Translations under genes and position numbers: made by a program | Notes under the pieces: model-generated | Told to the model about the DNA's origin: nothing | The model's database searches: none | The model's input: the letters and a program-made list of their open reading frames with translations, nothing else | Assembly (NCBI GenBank): GCA_002482965.1 | Contig: DLGZ01000004.1 | Coordinates: 135,144-199,143 of the forward strand | Reading direction: 5' to 3' | Source: Verrucomicrobiaceae bacterium UBA7681 | GTDB taxonomy: Bacteria > Verrucomicrobiota > Verrucomicrobiia > Verrucomicrobiales > Verrucomicrobiaceae | Length of the DNA stretch: 64,000 nt | In this document: piece by piece, positions 26,653 to 34,790 of the stretch | Layout of the letters: each line of letters starts with the position of its first letter | How positions within the stretch are numbered: position 1 is the first letter of the stretch

Positions 26653-27678
26653 TTATTTTGCCGTGCTTCGCATCCATGCCACCGCACCGGTGGCCACGGC
26701 CTGGCCGCCGAGCCTGGCCAGCGAATATTTAATCCCACGGGCAAGTTCCGGGATGGCGTAGTGTTCGACCTCCTCCTTGAGCAGATTCAGGTAGAGGTCC
26801 GGCAGTTCTTCGACCAAACCGCCGCCGAGTGTGATGCGGTCTGGGGCGAGCAGATTGACGACCGTGGCGACGCCCATGCCCAGATAGCGGATGGAGTTGC
26901 GGAACATGATCATGGCAGCGTCCTCACCGCTGCGGAAAGCGTTGGCGAGAGCCTTGCTGCGTATGTTGCGGAGAGAACCCTGAGTTTTTTTATCGAGATC
27001 AGCAAGCTGACCGCGATAGCAGGCCAGACCGGCCTGCGAGGCGAGAGCGAGACGGCTGGTGAGGTCTTCGAGTGTGACGGTGCCAAACACCGGGCTGCCG
27101 ATGTGGGTGCCAGGCAGCAGCAGATTGCCCAGCTCCATGGCGGAAATGGCGCGGCCCATGACCAGCTGGCCGTTATAGACGAACCCCGCCCCGACACCCG
27201 TGCCGGGAAACACGCCCAGCAGTGAACGCGCGCCTTTACCAGCACCGAGCGCGTACTCGCCATAGGTTCCGGCATCGACGTCGTTCAGCACCGTGATGGG
27301 GCATTTGAACTGGTTTTGCAGCAGCCTGCGCAGCGCCATGTTCGTCCAGCCCAGATTGGGCGCGAAAATGAGGATGCCTTTGTCAGGATTCACCAGTCCG
27401 GGACAGCCGATGCCGATGCCTTGCAGTCCTTTGGGATCCACGCCCGCCTCTGCAATCGCTTCGTGGATGGCTTTGATGATTTTGTTGCGGCCCTTGGCGG
27501 CACCGTCGGAGCCGTTGGTGGATTTGCGGGCGGAGCCGAGAACGTTGTAGTTTGCATCCAGCACCGAGGCCATCATCTTCGTGCCGCCGAGATCAAAGCC
27601 GATCCAATAGGGCACAGCGCTGAGTTTTTTGGACGGCTTCTTGGCGGCGGATTTGGTTTTCGCTTTTTTGGCGGGCAT
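26653..27678 (-). CDS. ROK family sugar kinase with Lys-rich N-terminal tail
   Basis: A 341-aa ROK-family kinase. After an 18-residue basic tail (MPAKKAKTKSAAKKPSKK) the ATP-binding strand reads YWIGFDLGGTKMMASVLD. Further motifs are GIGCPGLVNPDKG, VLNDVDAGTYGEYALGAGKG (catalytic Asp), GVFPGTGVGAGFVYNG and ITLGGGLVEELP. The ROK zinc motif CxCGxxGCxE is absent, and the expected ExGH is ELGN. It is first in a likely operon with the Ppx-like gene and ppk1. Polyphosphate glucokinases belong to the ROK family, so phosphorylation of a sugar with polyphosphate is possible but unproven. Otherwise it is an ATP glucokinase/fructokinase. Confidence 0.85.
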   Translation of the reverse strand: MPAKKAKTKSAAKKPSKKLSAVPYWIGFDLGGTKMMASVLDANYNVLGSARKSTNGSDGAAKGRNKIIKAIHEAIAEAGVDPKGLQGIGIGCPGLVNPDKGILIFAPNLGWTNMALRRLLQNQFKCPITVLNDVDAGTYGEYALGAGKGARSLLGVFPGTGVGAGFVYNGQLVMGRAISAMELGNLLLPGTHIGSPVFGTVTLEDLTSRLALASQAGLACYRGQLADLDKKTQGSLRNIRSKALANAFRSGEDAAMIMFRNSIRYLGMGVATVVNLLAPDRITLGGGLVEELPDLYLNLLKEEVEHYAIPELARGIKYSLARLGGQAVATGAVAWMRSTAK

Positions 27679-27751
27679 GGCGTGAGAAAGACTGCCTCAA
27701 GACACACGGGCTTTCGTATGCGGGCAAGTGACAATGTGAACTGCTGCTTTC

Positions 27752-29002
27752 TTACTTCGCCCAATGCCGCGTGGCAAAATTTAGGTACTGCGTCCAGTCG
27801 AAATCAGTGACGTCGTGTTTGCCGGTGCGGATGTGGTAGCCGATGAAATCACCGACAGGTGTGTCGATGGCGGGTTGTGCCTCCACGACGACGCCTTTTT
27901 TGCCGAGGAGGGCATAAACCGGGCTGGCGAATTTGCCGGAGAGGAACTCGCCTTTTTGATCAGCCCAGTGGTCTTCAGCGGCGCTGGCGATGTAGATGGG
28001 GCGTGGTGCCGCAAGGGCGATGAGCATGTGCATGTCCACCGGGCAGGCGGCGGCATTGCCGGCATAGTCTGCGTAATTCGGAGTGAACCAGTGCGGGAAG
28101 GCCTTGGTGATGATGGCGGTGGTTTCGCCAAAGTCGCGCCGCATGAGGGCGGCACCGCCTTCACCGGAGTCGTTGGAGATGACGACGCCGAAGCGTGTGT
28201 CCTGCACGCCAGCCCAGAGGGAGGTTTTGCCCAGACGTGAGTGGCCGATGACGGCGAGGTGCTGGCCGTCGATCTGCGGGTCCGTCTGCAGGTAGTCGGC
28301 GATGCGGCTGAGGCCCCATGACCATGCACCGATGGCTCCCCATTCACCCGCTTTCCAGACCGTGTTCGCTCCCTCTTTGCTGACGGCAGCCCGGAGGCCC
28401 TCCTTCCAGCCGTCGGCATGGTCGGGTTCAATGTCGCCGTAGTAGGCGGTGGCGACGGCGAAGCCGCGTTTGAGGATCATTTCGAGCGGCCAGCGGCTGC
28501 TTTCGGTGCCGCGAGTGGCTTCCGTGGCGTGGTGATCGATGATGTTCTTCTCCTTGCTCTCACGCATCCAGCGGGTGCTGAGCGGGACATCGGCCTCGGT
28601 GCTGACGGCATGATTGCCGCCGAAGCTGAGACCGACGAAGCATGGCGCAGCCTTGGTGGCATTGGGAGTGTAGAGCATCACATCCATGCCGGGCCATGCG
28701 GGGCGGTTTGGCAGTGAAATGTGGATGAATTTCCGTGTGGCGAGGCCGCCAAGCGCGTCCGTTTTCGTCGCTGTGACTTCAAACTTCGGGGTGCCGATGT
28801 CGGCGGGTGTTTTGCCATAGACGTGGTCCTCGAAGAGTTTGAGGATCTCAGGCCGGCGCTTCTGGGTCCAGTCATCGGCGGTGGTGAGTTTCAAATCAGG
28901 CAGCGGATCGCTGCCGACTTTGGCTTCGTCGTAGTTCACTCCTGGGCGCGGGGTCTGGGCCAGGGCGGAGGCGGCGAAAAGGAGAAAGAGAGAGGTTCGC
29001 AT
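27752..29002 (-). CDS. secreted CE15-type glucuronoyl esterase-like hydrolase
   Basis: A 416-aa protein from the ATG at 29002, which opens a signal peptide (MRTSLFLLFAASALAQTPRPG). The fold matches carbohydrate esterase family 15: PCFVGLSFGGNHAV, WGAIGAWSWGLSRIADYL, the nucleophile motif VIGHSRLGKTSLWAG, and a C-terminal His in GYHIRTGKHDVTDFDW. CE15 enzymes cut ester links between lignin and glucuronoyl groups of xylan. This fits the other plant-polymer esterases in the window. Assignment to CE15 is from motif memory. It is divergent from the CPBP protease gene. Confidence 0.83.
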   Translation of the reverse strand: MRTSLFLLFAASALAQTPRPGVNYDEAKVGSDPLPDLKLTTADDWTQKRRPEILKLFEDHVYGKTPADIGTPKFEVTATKTDALGGLATRKFIHISLPNRPAWPGMDVMLYTPNATKAAPCFVGLSFGGNHAVSTEADVPLSTRWMRESKEKNIIDHHATEATRGTESSRWPLEMILKRGFAVATAYYGDIEPDHADGWKEGLRAAVSKEGANTVWKAGEWGAIGAWSWGLSRIADYLQTDPQIDGQHLAVIGHSRLGKTSLWAGVQDTRFGVVISNDSGEGGAALMRRDFGETTAIITKAFPHWFTPNYADYAGNAAACPVDMHMLIALAAPRPIYIASAAEDHWADQKGEFLSGKFASPVYALLGKKGVVVEAQPAIDTPVGDFIGYHIRTGKHDVTDFDWTQYLNFATRHWAK

Positions 29003-29082
29003 GGTGGAGAAGACTGAACGAGGCGGGAGAACCGAATTGTGCGTGCCTTTGCTGATCAGGCGATGTTTGATCGGAGGCAATT

Positions 29083-30444
29083 ATGAATGACTCCGCTGTA
29101 CCACCGCCGCTGCCTGCATTGAAACCTGAGCTGTCTCCGCGCTATTCAAGGCTGGGGGCTGTGCTGGCAGTGTGTGTGATCATTGCCTGTGTGGTGTTTG
29201 TGGTGCGCATGCAGTCTACTCACAGCGCGGGTGGTGGCGCCGAGGTGCGTCCGAACCGCATGCTGGAGCTGATGGCGCGTTATACCGTGGGAGTGAAGGG
29301 ACTGCTGCGGAGCGCGCAGCAATCGGATGTAGCGCTCACGCAGGCGGTGCTGCAGGACATCACCAAATTTTCTCGCACGGACGAAGATGCCCTGCGGCTG
29401 CTGATTTTGAAGGGCTGGCTGAGGGATGACTGGCCTGCTGGAGCTGAATGGGGCGCCATTGCGGCAAAAAACGCGGGATTGCTGGAGGACGTGACGACGG
29501 TGGAAAATATGAAGACGACGGGAGGTAGGGTGAAGGACGAGGCTTGGAAGAAACTGCGGCAGCGGCATGGCTGGATCGCAGATCTGGCCCGTGGGCAGAC
29601 GGCGGATGACAATGCAAGGCAGGCCGTGGCACAGCAGGGCATGAAAACGGCAGTGGTTTTGATCGGCGTCAGCATGTTCGGGATGCTCGCCGCCGTGGGC
29701 GGTCTGGTGGTGTTGATTTTGGGCATCGTGCGCTGGCGCAGCGGGAAGCTGAGCCTGACTCTGGCGCTGCGCAGCCGTGCTGAGGGCGGTGTGCTGCTGG
29801 AGGGATTTGCGATTTTCCTGGCGCTGTTTTTGTTGCTGCCCTGGCTGCTGCGTCTGCTTTCGGTGCCATTACCGGGCTGGGCTGGTTACGGGCCTGCATT
29901 GATCGCCCTGATCATCGGCATGACGTGGCCGCTGGTGCGTGGCATGCAGCGTGCGCCGTGGCGCGAGGCGCTGGGCCTGCATCGTGGACAGGGACTGTGG
30001 CGCGAGATGGGGGTGGGTGTGCTGGGCTGGCTGGCGTCGGTGCCGCTGCTGGTGCTGGGCATGATCGCGGCGTCATGGATCATGAAACTCACGGGTGAGT
30101 TTCCATCGCATCCGATTGTGGATGTTTTTGCGAGCAATGGCTGGGCGAAGTTCGGCGCGATCCTGCTGGCGGTGGTATGGGCACCGATTTCGGAGGAAAT
30201 CATGTTTCGCGGACTGCTGTTTCCGGGCTTGTCCGCACGCCTGCGCTGCCTGCTGGGTGCGGTGCTCGGCGCATTTGTATTTGCCGTGATTCATCCGCAG
30301 GGCTGGGCTGGTGTGCCGGCGATCATGGTGCTGGCATGCACCTTTTCTTTTCTGCGGCTGTGGCGGCAGAGCTTGATCGCGCCGATGACGGCCCATGCGC
30401 TGAACAACGGGATCATGTGCGTAGTGATGCTGCTGATGTGGTGA
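29083..30444 (+). CDS. CPBP family intramembrane metalloprotease
   Basis: A 453-aa membrane protein with a GGAGG ribosome site 6 bases before the ATG. One helix near residues 25-45 is followed by a soluble region (about 50-185), then seven or more membrane segments. The CAAX-protease/bacteriocin-processing (CPBP) motifs lie in the C-terminal half: EEIMFRGLLFPGL (EExxxR), FAVIHPQGW (FxxxH) and MTAHALNNGIM (HxxxN). Relatives handle prenylated-protein cleavage in eukaryotes and bacteriocin immunity or membrane-protein processing in bacteria. Substrate unknown. It ends in a strong shared terminator at 30460-30487. Confidence 0.9.
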   Translation: MNDSAVPPPLPALKPELSPRYSRLGAVLAVCVIIACVVFVVRMQSTHSAGGGAEVRPNRMLELMARYTVGVKGLLRSAQQSDVALTQAVLQDITKFSRTDEDALRLLILKGWLRDDWPAGAEWGAIAAKNAGLLEDVTTVENMKTTGGRVKDEAWKKLRQRHGWIADLARGQTADDNARQAVAQQGMKTAVVLIGVSMFGMLAAVGGLVVLILGIVRWRSGKLSLTLALRSRAEGGVLLEGFAIFLALFLLLPWLLRLLSVPLPGWAGYGPALIALIIGMTWPLVRGMQRAPWREALGLHRGQGLWREMGVGVLGWLASVPLLVLGMIAASWIMKLTGEFPSHPIVDVFASNGWAKFGAILLAVVWAPISEEIMFRGLLFPGLSARLRCLLGAVLGAFVFAVIHPQGWAGVPAIMVLACTFSFLRLWRQSLIAPMTAHALNNGIMCVVMLLMW

Positions 30445-30459
30445 GAATAGGGCACAAAA

Positions 30460-30487
30460 AAACCGGGCTGATCGCTCAGCCCGGTTT
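30460..30487. terminator. bidirectional intrinsic terminator between CPBP gene and amt
   Basis: A perfect 12-bp stem, AAACCGGGCTGA (30460-30471) and TCAGCCCGGTTT (30476-30487), closes a TCGC loop. A-tracts on the left and TTT on the right give a U-run in both directions. It lies 15 bases after the CPBP stop and 28 bases after the amt stop on the other strand, so it can end both transcripts. Confidence 0.9.
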
Positions 30488-30515
30488 GGGTTAACAGGAC
30501 TTTGTCCTGCAGTGA

Positions 30516-32048
30516 TTAATGTTCGTAGCCTGCTTCGCCGTGTTCGGCGAGGTCGAGACCCAGGCTTTCCACTTCAGGCTCAGGGCGAAGGCCAACGACG
30601 ATCTTCACGATGATGGTGATGACCAAGGTGGCGGCGACGCTCCAGCCAATAGTAAGAGCGACAGCCTTGAGCTGGTTCATGAGCAGACCTTCCTTGAGGG
30701 GACCCACGATCGAGTTTGCCTTCTCATCAGCAAACACGCCGGTGAGGATGGCTCCCATCGTGCCACCGACGCCGTGAACACCAAAGGTGTCGAGGGCATC
30801 GTCATAACCGAGGAGGTTCTTCAGGTAAGCGACAGCGAGGAAGGGAACGATACCAGCGGCCACACCCATGATCATCGCCGAGTTGGCGGTGACGAAGCCT
30901 GCAGCAGGAGTGATGACGACCAGACCTGCAACGATGCCGGAGCAGAAGCCGAGGACGGAAGGCTTGCCTTTGAGGATCCATTCAGTGACAGCCCAGACGA
31001 AACCAGCAGTGGCTGCAGCCAGCGTGGTGGTCATGAAGGCATTGGAGGCAATGCCGTCAGCACCGAGAGCGGAACCGGCGTTGAAACCGTACCAGCCCAC
31101 CCAGAGCATGCCTGTGCCGATCGCGCAGAGCACCATGCTGTGAGGTGCCATAGGCTCCTTACCGTAACCTTTGCGCTTGCCAAGAATGAGGCAAAGAACC
31201 AAGGCACTCCAGCCGGAAGTCATGTGAACGACTGTGCCACCGGCGAAGTCGATCGCCTTGATGGCGGCGGTAGGATTGAGAGGACCACACATCAGGCCCG
31301 TCGTGCTCCACACCATGTGGGCAAATGGGAAATAGACGGCGAACATCCAGAGGGTGACGAAAACCAGCACCGCGATGAACTTCATGCGTTCGGCGATCGC
31401 GCCGATGATCAGCGCAGGGGTGATGATGGCGAAGCTGAGCTGGAACATGGCCCACATGGCGTCTGAAATCCACCAGTAGCCAGCACCCGAAGCGTAAGGA
31501 GACACGCCTTCGAGCATCTTATACGAGAGATCGCCAATGTAGGCGTTGCCCGCACCGAAGGAGAGGCTGTAACCACAGGCCCACCACAGAATGGTGACCA
31601 GACCGGCGATGCCCATGCACTGGGCGATGACGGAGAGAACATTCTTCCTGCGGACGAGGCCGCCGTAGAACAGAGCGAGACCTGGGAGGGTCATGAAAAT
31701 AACCAACGCAGTGCTGGTCATCTGCCAGGCGTTGTGACCTGGGCCAGGGCCTGCGATATTGGATTTCCACACTGTGTCACCATCTTTACCGGCCTGACCA
31801 TTGGTCACGTATTTTTCCAAATCGAAAATACGTTGCTCAATGGTTGCGGCGGCAGGTTCGGCAGCGGCTGCTGCTGGGGCCGGGGTGGGAGCTGCCGCAG
31901 GAGGGGCAGCCGGGGCGGGGGCGGCAGCGGGTGCCGGTTCAGCAGTCTGACCTCGGGCATTGCCGGGGTTGATTGCGAGTGTGGTGAGGGCGACTACCGC
32001 AGCAATTGCCATGCTGCGCCAGGTTCGAGTGTGGTTGAGTTTCAGCAT
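30516..32048 (-). CDS. amt: ammonium transporter (Amt family)
   Basis: A 510-aa protein. A signal peptide (MAIAAVVALTTLAINPGNARG) is followed by an Ala/Pro-rich linker (residues about 34-75), then the Amt channel with eleven predicted helices. The twin pore histidines lie in HMTSGWSALVLCLILG and FGVHGVGGTMGAILTGV. Other hallmarks are FYGGLVRRKNVLSV and WWACGYSLSFG. It conducts ammonium across the inner membrane. No glnK (PII) gene is adjacent, unlike the common glnK-amt pair. A sigma-54 type promoter lies 38 bases upstream, so nitrogen control is likely. A shared terminator follows. Confidence 0.96.
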   Translation of the reverse strand: MLKLNHTRTWRSMAIAAVVALTTLAINPGNARGQTAEPAPAAAPAPAAPPAAAPTPAPAAAAAEPAAATIEQRIFDLEKYVTNGQAGKDGDTVWKSNIAGPGPGHNAWQMTSTALVIFMTLPGLALFYGGLVRRKNVLSVIAQCMGIAGLVTILWWACGYSLSFGAGNAYIGDLSYKMLEGVSPYASGAGYWWISDAMWAMFQLSFAIITPALIIGAIAERMKFIAVLVFVTLWMFAVYFPFAHMVWSTTGLMCGPLNPTAAIKAIDFAGGTVVHMTSGWSALVLCLILGKRKGYGKEPMAPHSMVLCAIGTGMLWVGWYGFNAGSALGADGIASNAFMTTTLAAATAGFVWAVTEWILKGKPSVLGFCSGIVAGLVVITPAAGFVTANSAMIMGVAAGIVPFLAVAYLKNLLGYDDALDTFGVHGVGGTMGAILTGVFADEKANSIVGPLKEGLLMNQLKAVALTIGWSVAATLVITIIVKIVVGLRPEPEVESLGLDLAEHGEAGYEH

Positions 32049-32085
32049 AAGTCAGTGGGTGGAATTAAACTCCGATCCCAGCTTG

Positions 32086-32101
32086 AGCATGGTGCGTGCC
32101 A
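32086..32101 (-). promoter_or_regulatory. putative sigma-54 (-24/-12) promoter of amt
   Basis: On the minus strand the 16 bases read TGGCACGCACCATGCT, against the sigma-54 consensus TGGCACG-N4-TTGCW. The invariant GG and GC and their spacing are kept; only the first T of the -12 element and the purine differ. The expected start site is about 30 bases before the amt ATG. The 3' end of rpoN is present in this same window (63575-64000). Confidence 0.7.
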
Positions 32102-32178
32102 ACTCCGCTTTTGTTTTTTGAATCTCTTGGGTGCCAAAGCCTCTGGACGCCCCGCTCGACTACGGCTGATGGACACGA

Positions 32179-32206
32179 AAAAGCGGGTGGAGGACCACCC
32201 GCTTTT
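32179..32206 (-). terminator. intrinsic terminator downstream of the 32236-32763 gene
   Basis: A perfect 12-bp stem, AAAAGCGGGTGG (32179-32190) and CCACCCGCTTTT (32195-32206), with an AGGA loop. On the minus strand it is followed by a U-run. It begins about 30 bases after the stop at 32236 and separates that transcript from the amt promoter region. Confidence 0.88.
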
Positions 32207-32235
32207 GGGAACGCACCGGTTGTTTCAATTTTCAG

Positions 32236-32763
32236 TTACTTGGCGAACGGGCTGAGAACGATTTTTTTGAACTCTTCCGCCAGCTTGGTGATGGCATCTT
32301 TGGGGCCCGTGAGTTTCACGAAGATGTTTGACTCTCCTGCGGGAACAATGGCGGCGATGAGGGTGTAGTTCTCACGCGGCGTTTTGGCTCCCATGGGGGG
32401 GCCGTCATTGTAGGTGCCGGTGGCGGTCACCAAGGTGATTTTGGTGCCGCCAGCATCCAGTTCCTCACGCTTTGACTCAGGGGTGCCTGCAAACTGCCCC
32501 AGCCAGCGTTTCACGTTGGCTTCGGTGTCGCCACCGCCACCAGGGCCGGGGAAGCTGTAAAACACGGCTTCAACGGGCTTCTCGGCACCTTCCACTTTAG
32601 CAGCCAGCGTTCCTGCGCGGAACATGCCAGTGCTTTGAATTTCGGCCCAAGGGGTGGCGAACTTGAAGGTGAGCCCGTTGACTTCGAGCTTGCCCTCCTC
32701 GCCACGAACGATGGAAGTGAGCGAGAGCAGTGCGATGAACGTGGGGATGAGGAGGCGTTTCAT
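32236..32763 (-). CDS. small secreted protein of unknown function
   Basis: A 175-aa protein with a clear signal peptide (MKRLLIPTFIALLSLTSIVRGEE). The mature part begins LEVNGLTFKFATPWAEIQST and contains a Gly-rich turn (FPGPGGGGDTEANVKRWLGQF) and KITLVTATGTYNDGPP. I associate this pattern with a conserved planctomycete/verrucomicrobial periplasmic family without known activity. It lies 25 bases downstream of the cupredoxin gene on the same strand, probably in one transcript ended by the hairpin at 32179-32206. A copper-related role is only suggested by that neighbour. Confidence 0.75.
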   Translation of the reverse strand: MKRLLIPTFIALLSLTSIVRGEEGKLEVNGLTFKFATPWAEIQSTGMFRAGTLAAKVEGAEKPVEAVFYSFPGPGGGGDTEANVKRWLGQFAGTPESKREELDAGGTKITLVTATGTYNDGPPMGAKTPRENYTLIAAIVPAGESNIFVKLTGPKDAITKLAEEFKKIVLSPFAK

Positions 32764-32788
32764 GAGGATGAGGTAGGTGAAAGGGAAA

Positions 32789-33262
32789 TTACTTGGTGAC
32801 GTGCATCACTCCGCGCATCAGCATCCAGTGGCCGGGGAAGGTGCAGATGTAGGGATAGTCACCGGCTTCAGCAGGTGCGGTGAATTCAATGGTCTCGCTC
32901 TGGTTGGGCTGCACGAGCTTGGTGTTCACCACGATGTCGGGCTTCGCGGCTTCGGGGATGTAGCTCTTCGCCATGCCCTGAGGATCGGCGAGCATGGCGT
33001 TGGCGAGCGCACCCACGGCGTCCATTTTGCCCGGCTTCAGCAGAAGGAAATTATGCGGCTGTGGCAGCACGCCGCCGGTGTTGTTGAGCGTGAGCTTCAC
33101 CTTCTGGCCGGCTGTAACGCTGAGCTCGGTTTTTTCGAAGCTGAGCGGCGACGCGGGATTGGCGCTAGGCTTGAGTTCAATGACGGCGACGCTGGCATCC
33201 TGGGCAAAGCCGGTGAGGGCAAGGGATGCGATGGAAGTGAGGAGGAGGCAGGTGTGCTTCAT
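32789..33262 (-). CDS. azurin-like cupredoxin
   Basis: A 157-aa secreted type-1 copper protein. A signal peptide (MKHTCLLLTSIASLALTGFAQ) precedes a Greek-key beta barrel. The copper ligands are all in place: His in GGVLPQPHNFLLL, and Cys, His and Met in the C-terminal loop YICTFPGHWMLMRGVM. The long insert MDAVGALANAML after the first His is azurin-like. It would carry single electrons in the periplasm. Candidate partners are the c-type cytochromes in this window, but none is adjacent. It is co-directional with the 175-aa secreted protein. Confidence 0.92.
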   Translation of the reverse strand: MKHTCLLLTSIASLALTGFAQDASVAVIELKPSANPASPLSFEKTELSVTAGQKVKLTLNNTGGVLPQPHNFLLLKPGKMDAVGALANAMLADPQGMAKSYIPEAAKPDIVVNTKLVQPNQSETIEFTAPAEAGDYPYICTFPGHWMLMRGVMHVTK

Positions 33263-33398
33263 GTTTTTTGTGGAGGGTTTTGTGGGGGAAGCTTAATCGG
33301 GCCTTGTCGTCCCGGAATTTCAACTACTTTCGTGGCAGTTTGGTCTGTTATGCTTTAGTCTGGCACGAAAGTTTCTTGCCGCCCCTGACGTAGTCACA

Positions 33399-34763
33399 AT
33401 GTATATGAACGAGTTTCGTGAAACATCCCTCGCCGCCCATTCGCTCAGCCGTCGCCAGGTTTTGCGGGGACTGGGTGCGATGATTTCATTGCCGTTGCTG
33501 GAATCTTTCGGCGCGCGCGCCTTTGCTGCGACCAAAACCGCGGCCAAGCCAATGCGTGCTGCATGGATGTACATTCCCAACGGTGTGAATGTGGAGCAAT
33601 GGATGCCCACGGGAGAGGGCGCGGCCTACCAGCTTTCGCCTTCGTTGAAGCAGATCGAGCAGCATCGCGATGATTTCATGGTGGTCTCGGGCCTGATGCA
33701 GGATTTTGCCCGCAGCCATGGCAATGGAGGCGGTGACCATGCGCGTGCGACGGCCACGTTCCTCACGGGTTGCATGCCAAAGAAAACGGCGGGTGCAGAC
33801 ATTCATCTCGGTGTCTCGGTGGATCAGATCGCCGCGCAAAAGATCGGCCATCTCACGCGGCTGCCCTCACTGGAACTGAGCACCGATGGGCAGCGCAGCT
33901 CTGGCAAGTGTGATTCCGGCTACTCCTGTGCCTACCAGTTTAATCTGGCATGGAAGAACGAGACCATGCCGATGGCGCCTGAAATGGACCCACGGCTTGT
34001 GTTTGAGCGCATGTTTGGCCTCGGTGCCACAGCGGGCAAAGGGCCCGAAGCAGCGCGTGCCAAGCGGATGCAGAAAAGCATTCTCGACACGGTGCTGGAC
34101 GAAGCCAAAAGCCTGCAGGGCAAGGTGGATGCGGGAGATCGCCGCAAACTGGACGAATATTTTTCCGCCGTGCGGGACATTGAACTGCGCATCGAGCGCG
34201 CAGAGAAGTTTTCCTCGCAGATGCCGGATGTGAAAATCCCGGAAGGCATCCCGGATTCCTACGAGGAGCACATCCGCACCATGTTTGACCTGATGGTGCT
34301 GGCGTTTCAGACCGACACGACGCGTCTTTCGACCTTCATGCTGGCGCATGACGGCAGCAACCGCAGCTTCCCTGAACTCGGCGTGCCGGACGCGCATCAT
34401 TCACTGTCACATCACCAGAGCGATCCGCAGAAGCTGGCTAAGATTGCGAAGATCGACCAGTTCTATCTCCGGCAGTTCGGTTACTTCCTCGACAAGATGA
34501 AATCGGTGAAGGAAGGCGACAGCACTCTGCTGGACAACTCGATGATTGTGTTCGGCGGCGGCATCGGTGATGGCAACCGCCATAACCACGACAACCTGCC
34601 AATCCTGCTGGCAGGGCGTGCCGGTGGCACTTTCACACCGGGCAAACGCATGGTGCTGCCAGGCGAAACGCCGATGACGAACCTCTACATCTCAATGCTG
34701 GATCGTCTCGGCGTGCCTGCTGAGAAGGTGGGAGACAGCACGGGCAAGCTGGAAGTCAGCTGA
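33399..34763 (+). CDS. DUF1552 domain-containing Tat-exported protein
   Basis: A 454-aa protein with a twin-arginine signal (SRRQVLRGLGAMISLPLLES). It matches DUF1552 (PF07586), known from planctomycetes and verrucomicrobia: AAWMYIPNGVNVEQWMPTG, GGGDHARATATFLTG, MLAHDGSNRSFPELGV followed by HHSLSHH, and VFGGGIGDGNRHNHDNLPILLAGR. Its biochemical role is unknown; the fold resembles sulfatase/alkaline phosphatase-like proteins. DUF1552 genes are usually next to a DUF1592/DUF1588 cytochrome gene; no such partner is present here. A second Met at 33405 is an alternative start. Confidence 0.92.
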   Translation: MYMNEFRETSLAAHSLSRRQVLRGLGAMISLPLLESFGARAFAATKTAAKPMRAAWMYIPNGVNVEQWMPTGEGAAYQLSPSLKQIEQHRDDFMVVSGLMQDFARSHGNGGGDHARATATFLTGCMPKKTAGADIHLGVSVDQIAAQKIGHLTRLPSLELSTDGQRSSGKCDSGYSCAYQFNLAWKNETMPMAPEMDPRLVFERMFGLGATAGKGPEAARAKRMQKSILDTVLDEAKSLQGKVDAGDRRKLDEYFSAVRDIELRIERAEKFSSQMPDVKIPEGIPDSYEEHIRTMFDLMVLAFQTDTTRLSTFMLAHDGSNRSFPELGVPDAHHSLSHHQSDPQKLAKIAKIDQFYLRQFGYFLDKMKSVKEGDSTLLDNSMIVFGGGIGDGNRHNHDNLPILLAGRAGGTFTPGKRMVLPGETPMTNLYISMLDRLGVPAEKVGDSTGKLEVS

Positions 34764-34790
34764 GTTCAGGAGCCTGCGGCTTTTTTGAGA

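Noticed and set aside
30519..31466. A 315-codon open frame on the plus strand
   Set aside because: Antisense to amt, which is unambiguous; the frame is an artefact of high GC content.
33360..33385. TGGCACG followed by TTGCC upstream of the DUF1552 gene
   Set aside because: The two parts resemble -24 and -12 elements but the spacing is four bases too long for sigma-54.
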